Under the pieces are notes generated by a model, which had not been told where the DNA came from, ran no database searches, and saw nothing but the letters and a program-made list of their open reading frames with translations. Shown piece by piece: positions 58,001-64,000 of a DNA stretch of 64,000 nucleotides. Source of the stretch: Xanthomonas fragariae (lineage in GTDB: Bacteria > Pseudomonadota > Gammaproteobacteria > Xanthomonadales > Xanthomonadaceae); contig NZ_CP071955.1 in assembly GCF_017603965.1 (NCBI RefSeq), forward strand, positions 186,001-250,000, in the 5' to 3' direction. Position numbers and translations under genes: made by a program. Every line of letters starts with the position of its first letter. The first letter of the stretch is position 1.

Positions 58001-58441
58001 GCGATACAGGTTGCGTTCGCGCAGGTTTCCACGCAGGCGCGCCTGGAAGGCGCTGCTGGCTTTGCCCAGATCGTGCAGCAAGGCGGCAAGCTGAGCGAGC
58101 AGGCGGATGTCTTCGGCGCGATGCCAGTCGTTTTCGTCCTCGCGGCGCAGGATGTTGCGCGTGCTGGTATTGGTGGGCACCGCGCCTTCGGCATTGAAGC
58201 GACGCGCATCGCCGACGATCCACAGCAGCTCGGAATGGTCGCGACCGCGAATCCAGTGGCAGGCGATGGCGCTGTTCTTGCGCGCGGTCTTGCGCAGCAG
58301 CTTGCGCAGTGTGCTCAGGCCAGCGTCGGTGATGGGCGTCTGCCAGGTGCGATCGCCACGTCGCTCGGCGAATTGGTCGAGGATGCGGCGGGTTTCGGTC
58401 AATGCGCGCTTGTCGCACTGCGAGATCAGCAGGATGTTCAC
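55076..58441 (-). CDS. cas3: Cas2-Cas3 fusion helicase-nuclease (Cas3f)
   Basis: 1121 aa from GTG 58441 (NILLISQCDKRALTETRRIL). The N-terminal Cas2-like domain (about 1-90) is fused to Cas3, the hallmark of type I-F. The HD nuclease motif is LLHDLGKASSAFQ with H123-D124. The superfamily-2 helicase has Walker A STGCGKTLANAR near 435 and the DEAD-box LILDELDDYD near 588. It degrades target DNA and, with Cas1, takes part in spacer acquisition. The frame is open to 59455 through cas1, but that part is not Cas protein. Its start overlaps the cas1 stop by 4 bp. Confidence 0.96.
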   Translation of the reverse strand: MNILLISQCDKRALTETRRILDQFAERRGDRTWQTPITDAGLSTLRKLLRKTARKNSAIACHWIRGRDHSELLWIVGDARRFNAEGAVPTNTSTRNILRREDENDWHRAEDIRLLAQLAALLHDLGKASSAFQARLRGNLRERNLYRHEWVSLRLFQAFVGSDDDADWLQRLADPHAFVEAHWLANGRYQRDGIDAASRYPFRELPPLAAAVAWLVLTHHRLPVVPVRQDNGRQDWLGKRALNFNPAWLETPLSLVAHDWNEIAQPAEPDSVLSYWTPAGPLPVMEPKWRAQAARLAKRLLALRLRRDHTWLDNPYVLHLARLTLMLADHHYSALPGSSPLRVHGDGKTQLYANTDRDGLKQPLDEHLLGVARDAGLIAHALPGFERHLPRLANHRGLRKRSADPRFAWQDKAFDAATAMREAAREHGAFIVNMASTGCGKTLANARILYALADPQQGLRATYALGLRTLTLQTGRSFRTDLHLGEDELAIRVGGSASRALFEFYAQQAQAHGSASVQDLLDEDSHVFYEGVTTDHPLLSRALHDPDIRKLLSAPMLVCTVDHMVPATESLRAGRQIAPMLRLMSADLILDELDDYDLNDLPALTRLVQWAGMLGTRVLLSSATLPPSLVAGMYLAYRAGRQQYRHNRGQDGGHAGAAIDIPCLWSDEFGVKSATCGGGAGFLDQHMQFVEKRIATLAKAPALRRGELLPLDLPRNLPDADLYARFAPHVRHACLRLHHAHAEPDPVSGKRISFGLVRMANIEPLFDVAQALHAAGAPEGTQIHLCVYHARFPLVQRSAIEHQLDQAFNRRGDGNGVYRLPGIRALIDAHPAREQLFVVLASPVCEVGRDWDADWAVAEPSSMRSLIQLAGRVQRHRGKAGATPNVLIFDTNVRHFRKGEQGGPTYIRPGFEKEASRKETSKFLLETPWLRELLREDDYRTLSAVPRIRPRPDNAQWEPSKRLVDLEQARIAASMLTQANATSLERDHAFAARKHPHAALTGVLPQQQPFRDDNQPRVTLVFLPDDDEVPRLHRVERSPDRHAADLYVRIEQSQRHDLALASAPGIGPWGRFKLMNLLIEQADSLDLSLEQCARKFTIVEVPASETGWRYHPWLGFAKFKG

Positions 58442-59427
58442 GGCGCCGGATCCGCCTGCCTGGCCGCCGCTGTCTGCAGTGCCACCGCCTTGAGCGTGTC
58501 CAGCATGAAATCCAGCGCCTCGCTGCGGGTGAGCGCTTCGATGCAGCTGCGCCGAAACGCCTGCTCGTCGTCGCCACGCATCGCCGACAGGAACGCTTGC
58601 GGCAGGATGCTGGCGTCCTTCACCAGATCGGCGATGTCGAACACCAGCCCGCCGCGGCGCGTCTTGCCATGCAGCACGGCCAGTCCATGCGGCAGGCCCA
58701 GCACCCAACTGGCGGTGGCCCCCAGCCCGTAGGCCAGATAATTGCCGTGGTCGAGGAAGCGATTGGCCGGGTCGCCGCCCGTGCCGCGCTTGGCGCGAGT
58801 GAAATCGCCATAGCCGACGGTGTCGACCGCCAGCTTGAACAAGGCCTTGGTCAGCCTGGCTTCTTCGGTCAGCAACGAGGCGTTGTCCTGCGCCTGTTCG
58901 ATATTGCGGCGTGTTTTGGCCAGCAAGGCTTCCAGCCTGGCCGCATCTGGCACAAAGCCGGCGTCCTTGAGTGCGCGCTGCTGCCACTGTTCGCCGATGC
59001 GTACCGCGCGCGCCTGCTGGAATGCCTTGGCCGCCATCAGGCGCAAGTCGTCGTCGAACCAGAACGACACCCAGGCCTGTAGATATTCGGTCGGGCGATA
59101 CTCGCTCTGCGGCGAGAACCAGGCCACTTCCACGTCCATCTCGTTGGCCGAGAACAACGGTGTCCCGCCACCGCCGCAAAACCCGACCAGCACCCCTGCT
59201 TTGGCCAGCTCGCGCATCGCCGCCTGGGTGACGGACGTGCCGGTGCCGAGCAGCACCGTGGTGGTGTTGGCGATGGGGATATTCCAGTACAGCGAACGCT
59301 TGCCCGCATCGGTCACATACTCGACCCGGCCGCCATTGACCAGCACGCGGCAGTGCTGCAGGTAATAGATGTTCGCCCGCTTGGAATGCAGGATGGTCTT
59401 GAGATCTGAAGCCGATAGCTCGTCCAT
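58438..59427 (-). CDS. cas1: Cas1 integrase, type I-F
   Basis: 329 aa from ATG 59427 (MDELSASDLKTILHSKRANI). Cas1 integrates new spacers at the leader end. Typical I-F motifs are YYLQHCRVLVNGGRVEYVTD, NIPIANTTTVLLGTGTSVTQAA, FCGGGGTPLF and the metal-site region NYLAYGLGATASWVLGLPHG. The start is preceded by AGGAAACC. It is the first gene of the operon. A MITE begins 31 bp upstream of its start codon, so the native promoter has been displaced or is inside the MITE. Confidence 0.95.
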   Translation of the reverse strand: MDELSASDLKTILHSKRANIYYLQHCRVLVNGGRVEYVTDAGKRSLYWNIPIANTTTVLLGTGTSVTQAAMRELAKAGVLVGFCGGGGTPLFSANEMDVEVAWFSPQSEYRPTEYLQAWVSFWFDDDLRLMAAKAFQQARAVRIGEQWQQRALKDAGFVPDAARLEALLAKTRRNIEQAQDNASLLTEEARLTKALFKLAVDTVGYGDFTRAKRGTGGDPANRFLDHGNYLAYGLGATASWVLGLPHGLAVLHGKTRRGGLVFDIADLVKDASILPQAFLSAMRGDDEQAFRRSCIEALTRSEALDFMLDTLKAVALQTAAARQADPAP

Positions 59428-59458
59428 TTGCTCGGTTTCCTGGCTGGGGCAGCATTTA

Positions 59459-59601
59459 GAGTGGCTAACAAAACTACTGCGCAATCGCCAAGCGGCCGCG
59501 GCCGGTGCACGGAATCCTCATGTACCACTTGTACAAGTTAAGGTTCTTCTGCGCCGTCCGCACCCGCCTGGCGACTGCCCGCTACGTGTCGTTAGCCAAT
59601 C
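59459..59601. mobile_element. MITE, 143 bp, copy 3, between cas1 and liuD
   Basis: The left end GAGTGGCTAACAAAAC and the right end (reverse complement GATTGGCTAACGACAC) are inverted repeats. It is more diverged than the other two copies. The left flank is TTA and the right TAA, so no clean target duplication is left. Its outer base is the last base of the liuD stop codon, and its inner end is 31 bp from cas1. Confidence 0.75.
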
Positions 59602-61625
59602 TAATCGGGCTTGGATACAAATTCCACCAGTGCGACGCCGTCAGATACCAGATCGCCTTCCGCAGCCAGATACGCCTTTACGATGCCGTCGCTGGGTGCG
59701 TGCAGGGTGTGCTCCATCTTCATCGCTTCGAGCACCACCAAGGCTTGCCCGCGGGTGACAGGCTGACCCACCGCTGCGACCAGCGATACGATGCGGCCGG
59801 GCATTGGTGCGGTCAGCCCGCCGGCGTCGTGCGCCGGCTGGTCCGCTTCGACCAGCGCGTCGTGGTGACGGAACACCACCCGCTGCGTGGTACCGATCAG
59901 GGTCAGTATGTTGCCGTCACGCAATGTCTGCATGCGCCATTGCCGACCATCCATTTCCACGCGCACTGCATTGTGCTGCGCGTGGTAGCGCAGCGTTTGG
60001 GCGTTGCCTGCAGACGTTACCTGCCAGCCATCGACAAGCCGACGTACGCCGAACTGGCGGCGCTCACCGCCTGCCTCCAGCACCACGGCCTGCGCCGCAT
60101 GGGCGCCGATGCGCCAGCCATCGCTGTGCTGCCACGGCGAAAATGGGTCGGCTGGATCTGCCGCGGCCTTCGGCAACGACTCGGCAATCAACACTGCCGC
60201 CAGGCACCAGGCGCTGCCCGGACTGACCGGATCCGGAAACAACGCTGCATGCTCGCGCTCGATCAATGCGGTGTCCAGATTGGCGGAGGCAAACGATTCG
60301 GTGCCGATCAGGCGTGCGAGAAACGCGCTGTTGGTGGTGACGCCCACCGCATGGAACTGCGTCAACGCCTCGCGCATGCGCGCCAGCGCGGCGGGGCGAT
60401 CGACATCCCACACGATCAGCTTGGCAATCATCGGGTCGTAGTACGGGCTGATGGTGTCGCCTTGCTCCACGCCGGCATCGACGCGTACGTGGGCACTGGC
60501 GGCAGGCAATTGCAGCTGGCGCAGCGTGCCGATCGAAGGCAAAAAGCCGCGCTCTGTATCTTCGGCATACAGGCGCGCTTCCAGCGCATGCCCGTGAATG
60601 CTGAGCGCGTGCTGACGACGCGGCAATGGCTCGCCCGCTGCAACGCGCAGTTGCCATTCGACCAGATCGGTACCGGTGATCAATTCGGTCACCGGGTGCT
60701 CGACCTGCAGCCGGGTGTTCATTTCCATGAAATAAAAATCGCCGTCCGGGCCGGCAATGAATTCCACTGTGCCCGCACCGACGTAGCCCACTGCGCGCGC
60801 CGCATCCACGGCGGCCTTGCCCATTGCCGCGCGGCGTTGTTCGGTCATGCCGGGAGCCGGCGCTTCTTCCAGCACTTTTTGATGCCGACGCTGCACCGAG
60901 CAATCGCGCTCGAACAGATACACCATGTCACCGTGCGTATCGCCGAATACCTGAATCTCGATATGGCGCGGGCGCTCGACATATTTTTCCACCAACACCT
61001 GCGCATCGCCGAACGCCGATTGCGCCTCGCGCTGGCAGCTGGCCAACGCCTCTTCGAATGCGTCGCTGGCCTCCACCCGACGTATGCCCCTGCCGCCACC
61101 GCCGGCACTGGCCTTGATCAAGACCGGGTAACCGATCGCATCGGCTTGCGCACGCAGGAAGGTCGGGGCCTGCTCATCGCCGTGGTAGCCCGGGGTCAGC
61201 GGCACGTCGGCACGTTGCATCAACGCTTTGGCCGCGCTTTTGTCGCCCATCGCGCGGATCGCGGCTGCCGGCGGACCGATAAACACGATGCCGGCCTGCG
61301 CACATGCGTCGGCGAACGCTGCGTTTTCAGAGAGAAATCCATAACCGGGATGGATCGCCTGCGCGCCGCTCGCGCGTGCCGCATCCACAATCGCATCGCC
61401 ACGCAGATAGCTGTGCTGCGCCGGTGCCGCACCAATATGAATCGCCTCGTCGGCCAATCGCACATGCCGTGCATCGCGGTCTGCATCCGAGTACACCGCT
61501 ACGGTGGCGATGCCGAGCTTGCGACAGGTCGCGATGACCCGGCACGCGATCTCGCCGCGATTGGCGATCAGGATTTTGTCGAAGTACGGCTGCCTTGCTG
61601 CGGCGATAGGGTCGCGCTGGGTCAT
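59601..61625 (-). CDS. liuD: Methylcrotonyl-CoA carboxylase biotin-containing subunit
   Basis: A 674-aa alpha subunit. The biotin carboxylase domain has KILIANRGEIACRVI, the ATP-grasp Gly loop KASAGGGGRGIR and EMNTRLQVEHPVTE. The C-terminal biotinyl domain carries EAMKMEHTL with the biotinylated Lys. With LiuB it carboxylates 3-methylcrotonyl-CoA in leucine breakdown. Other acyl-CoA carboxylases look similar; the liuA-liuB context decides. The stop codon TAG touches a MITE, so the last residue may have been changed by the insertion. Confidence 0.88.
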   Translation of the reverse strand: MTQRDPIAAARQPYFDKILIANRGEIACRVIATCRKLGIATVAVYSDADRDARHVRLADEAIHIGAAPAQHSYLRGDAIVDAARASGAQAIHPGYGFLSENAAFADACAQAGIVFIGPPAAAIRAMGDKSAAKALMQRADVPLTPGYHGDEQAPTFLRAQADAIGYPVLIKASAGGGGRGIRRVEASDAFEEALASCQREAQSAFGDAQVLVEKYVERPRHIEIQVFGDTHGDMVYLFERDCSVQRRHQKVLEEAPAPGMTEQRRAAMGKAAVDAARAVGYVGAGTVEFIAGPDGDFYFMEMNTRLQVEHPVTELITGTDLVEWQLRVAAGEPLPRRQHALSIHGHALEARLYAEDTERGFLPSIGTLRQLQLPAASAHVRVDAGVEQGDTISPYYDPMIAKLIVWDVDRPAALARMREALTQFHAVGVTTNSAFLARLIGTESFASANLDTALIEREHAALFPDPVSPGSAWCLAAVLIAESLPKAAADPADPFSPWQHSDGWRIGAHAAQAVVLEAGGERRQFGVRRLVDGWQVTSAGNAQTLRYHAQHNAVRVEMDGRQWRMQTLRDGNILTLIGTTQRVVFRHHDALVEADQPAHDAGGLTAPMPGRIVSLVAAVGQPVTRGQALVVLEAMKMEHTLHAPSDGIVKAYLAAEGDLVSDGVALVEFVSKPD

Positions 61626-61868
61626 CGGATAAGTCTCTGCACGTCGCCGGAGCGGCGGGTGGCGCTACGAAGAAGAAACGGTTGCGCTTACTGCATGAAA
61701 GCTGCGACTGCGATGGAAGTTTGTCTCTGCTGTGCAACAGCGCCGCCAGCTGTTTGGAGACCAAATAGTGCGGGTACTCAAGTAGCGAACTCCGCAGCGT
61801 GCACCCAAAGGCAGATGCATCCGCGATCGCAGCGCGCAGCAATGCCAGTGCACGCGCACTTCACCACC

Positions 61869-63479
61869 TCACATCCGAAACACGCCGAAGCGTGTCGGCT
61901 CGATCGGCGCATTCAGCGCGGCCGATAACCCCAGCCCAAGCACGCGACGCGTATCGGCAGGATCGATGATGCCGTCGTCCCATAGCCGTGCGCTAGCGTA
62001 ATACGGATGGCCTTGCTGCTCGAACTGCGCACGGATCGGCGCCTTGAACGCCTCTTCTTCTTCGCCCGACCATGCGCCGCCTTTGGTTTCGATGCCGTCG
62101 CGCCGCACCGTGGCCAGCACGCTGGCGGCCTGCTCACCGCCCATCACCCCGATGCGCGCATTCGGCCACATCCACAGGAAATTGGGCGAGTACGCGCGGC
62201 CGCACATGCCGTAATTGCCGGCACCGAACGAGCCGCCGATCACCACGGTGAACTTCGGCACCTTGGCGCAGGCCACAGCCATCACCAGCTTGGCGCCATC
62301 CTTGGCGATGCCACCATGTTCGTATTTGCGCCCGACCATAAAGCCGGTGATGTTCTGCAGAAACACCAGCGGAATGCCACGCTGTGTGCACAGTTCGATG
62401 AAGTGCGCGCCCTTGAGCGCGGACTCGGAAAACAAAATGCCGTTGTTGGCGACGATGCCGACCGGGTAGCCATGCAGATGCGCAAAGCCGGTCACCAACG
62501 TACTGCCGTAGCGTGGTTTGAATTCGTCCAGCCGCGAGTCGTCGACGATACGCGCAATCACCTCGCGTACATCGAACGGTTTGCGCGTATCGGCAGGAAT
62601 CACGCCATACAGTTCGTCGGTGCCATAGCGCGGCGGCAACGGTGTCTGCAGTGCCAGCGATGCCGGCGGTTTGCGCCAGTTGAGCTGCGCAATGATGGCG
62701 CGCACACGTGCCAATGCCTGCAGATCGTTGTCGGCAAAGTGATCGGCCACGCCGGAGATACGCGTGTGTACATCGGCGCCGCCCAGTTCTTCGGTACTGA
62801 CTTCTTCGCCGGTGGCGGCTTTGACCAATGGCGGGCCGCCGAGAAAGATCGTGCCTTGCTCGCGCACGATCACCGTTTCGTCGCTCATTGCGGGCACGTA
62901 GGCACCACCGGCGGTGCATGAGCCCATCACGCAAGCGATTTGCGCTATGCCGCTGGCAGAGAGATTGGCCTGGTTGTAGAAAATGCGCCCGAAGTGATCG
63001 CGATCCGGAAATACTTCATCTTGCAGCGGCAAGAACGCACCGCCGGAATCGACCAGATAAATGCACGGCAGGCGATTGTGTTGCGCGATTTCCTGTGCAC
63101 GCAGATGTTTCTTCACCGTCATCGGATAGTAGGTGCCGCCCTTGACGGTGGCATCGTTGGCCACGATCACGCATTCAACGCCGGACACGCGCCCGATGCC
63201 CGCCACCACTCCCGCGCACGGCACCTGATCGGCGTACATGCCATGCGCGGCCAGTGGCGCGATCTCCAGCAACGCGCTGCCCGGATCCAGCAAGGCGTCG
63301 ATGCGCTCGCGCACCAGCAACTTGCCGCGCGCGGTGTGCTTTGCACGTGCGGCATCGCTACCGCCCAGCGCGATCTGCGCCAGCGTGCGGCGCAGATCGT
63401 CGATCACCTCGCGCATCGCAGCGAGGTTGTGTTGAAAACTCTCGCCGCCGACCTGCAGCTGGCTGTTGATCACGCTCAT
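61869..63479 (-). CDS. liuB: Methylcrotonyl-CoA carboxylase carboxyltransferase subunit
   Basis: A 536-aa beta subunit of the crotonase-like carboxyltransferase family. The motifs [61 protein letters not shown] and [20 protein letters not shown] hold the two oxyanion holes. The closest usual match is MccB/LiuB because of [19 protein letters not shown]. The 243-bp gap to liuD holds no ORF I could support. Confidence 0.9.
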   Translation of the reverse strand: MSVINSQLQVGGESFQHNLAAMREVIDDLRRTLAQIALGGSDAARAKHTARGKLLVRERIDALLDPGSALLEIAPLAAHGMYADQVPCAGVVAGIGRVSGVECVIVANDATVKGGTYYPMTVKKHLRAQEIAQHNRLPCIYLVDSGGAFLPLQDEVFPDRDHFGRIFYNQANLSASGIAQIACVMGSCTAGGAYVPAMSDETVIVREQGTIFLGGPPLVKAATGEEVSTEELGGADVHTRISGVADHFADNDLQALARVRAIIAQLNWRKPPASLALQTPLPPRYGTDELYGVIPADTRKPFDVREVIARIVDDSRLDEFKPRYGSTLVTGFAHLHGYPVGIVANNGILFSESALKGAHFIELCTQRGIPLVFLQNITGFMVGRKYEHGGIAKDGAKLVMAVACAKVPKFTVVIGGSFGAGNYGMCGRAYSPNFLWMWPNARIGVMGGEQAASVLATVRRDGIETKGGAWSGEEEEAFKAPIRAQFEQQGHPYYASARLWDDGIIDPADTRRVLGLGLSAALNAPIEPTRFGVFRM

Positions 63480-63489
63480 GATGGCTCCG

Positions 63490-64000
63490 TCAGGCGGTGC
63501 GATCGAACAACTCGCGGCCGATCAACATGCGTCGGATCTCCGAGGTGCCCGCACCAATCTCATACAGCTTGGCATCGCGCCACAAGCGCCCGGTGGGGTA
63601 GTCGTTGATGTAGCCGTTGCCACCCAGCACCTGGATCGCCTGGCCGGTGAGCCAGGTGGCTTTTTCGGCCGCATACAAAATGGCACCGGCCGCATCCTGG
63701 CGCGTGGTGCGCCCCGCATCGCAGGCGCGCGCCACAGCGTAGACATACGCGCGGCAAGCGTTGAGCCCCACGTACATGTCGGCCAGCTTGGCCTGCATCA
63801 ACTGGAAGGTGCCGATCGGCTCGCCGAACTGCCTGCGTTCGTGCACATACGGCAGCACCACATCCATGGCGGCGGCCATCAACCCGAGCGGGCCGCCAGC
63901 CAACACCGCGCGTTCGAAATCCAGACCGGACATCAACACCCGCACGCCATCGTTGAGCGTGCCGAGCACGTTTTCGGCAGGCACTTCGCACTCATTGAAT
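63490..64000 (-). CDS. liuA: Isovaleryl-CoA dehydrogenase, C-terminal part
   Basis: The gene runs off the right edge; about 169 C-terminal residues are visible, from [20 protein letters not shown]. The acyl-CoA dehydrogenase signature includes [40 protein letters not shown] and [20 protein letters not shown], followed by [21 protein letters not shown]. Catalysis of isovaleryl-CoA to 3-methylcrotonyl-CoA fits the LiuB-LiuD neighbours. It ends 10 bp before liuB, so the genes are one operon. Confidence 0.88.
   Translation of the reverse strand, partial: FNECEVPAENVLGTLNDGVRVLMSGLDFERAVLAGGPLGLMAAAMDVVLPYVHERRQFGEPIGTFQLMQAKLADMYVGLNACRAYVYAVARACDAGRTTRQDAAGAILYAAEKATWLTGQAIQVLGGNGYINDYPTGRLWRDAKLYEIGAGTSEIRRMLIGRELFDRTA

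Noticed and set aside
58442..59455. N-terminal extension of the Cas2-3 frame to 1459 aa
   Set aside because: The extra part is the out-of-frame translation of cas1. The Cas2-like domain starts at the GTG at 58441.
59505..61928. 807-aa open frame antisense to liuD
   Set aside because: Cys/His/Arg-rich shadow translation; liuD on the other strand is a complete carboxylase subunit.

Overview
The window looks like a Xanthomonas chromosome, probably a plant-pathogenic, IS-rich species. The DNA is GC-rich. It encodes Ax21, the oleABCD long-chain olefin pathway with its usual Fic neighbour, a type III effector with a perfect HrpX-type PIP box, and several xanthomonad-style IS elements and relics. 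The species cannot be fixed from the sequence alone.

Layout. 1-3016: end of an ammonium transporter gene, then ntrB-ntrC with an NtrC-like operator touching the ntrB start. 3363-4664: two tandem Cu/Zn superoxide dismutase lipoproteins. 5157-10643: an unknown gene, a FadI-like thiolase, and the hemD-hemX-hemY group on the minus strand. 11250-14356: thioesterase, small secreted protein, rhodanese, secB, gpsA. 15043-19827: ax21, poxB, a decayed sensor kinase, trmL and a small lipoprotein gene. 19928-28296: oleA, fic, oleB, oleC, oleD, with an IS30-family element and a gene it broke lying between oleB and oleC. 28361-34429: small membrane protein, ddl relic, ubiJ-ubiB, thioredoxin-like protein, truC relic, DUF2059 protein, arfB, acyltransferase. 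34599-36377: an IS graveyard (dead IS701-type element, IS5-type relic, 143-bp MITE). 36607-41704: M3 peptidase, a type III effector (probably XopN) and a TetR relic.

41980-59427 is a complete type I-F CRISPR-Cas locus on the minus strand: cas1, cas2-3, cas8f, cas5f, cas7f and cas6f, then a hairpin terminator, a short leader and a very long array. By hand count the array has about 134 repeats and 133 spacers of about 32 nt. One old spacer is split by an 866-bp IS5-family element. The three MITE copies in the window (4774, 36127, 59459) have the same terminal inverted repeats as that IS. One of them lies 31 bp upstream of cas1. One spacer matches an IS relic elsewhere in the window at 30 of 32 positions, with mismatches in the seed and a non-CC flank.

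59601-64000: liuD, liuB and the 3' part of liuA for leucine/isovalerate catabolism, on the minus strand. Regulatory and structural sites include the NtrC-like box, the PIP box and several perfect-stem terminators. No tRNA or rRNA gene was recognised.
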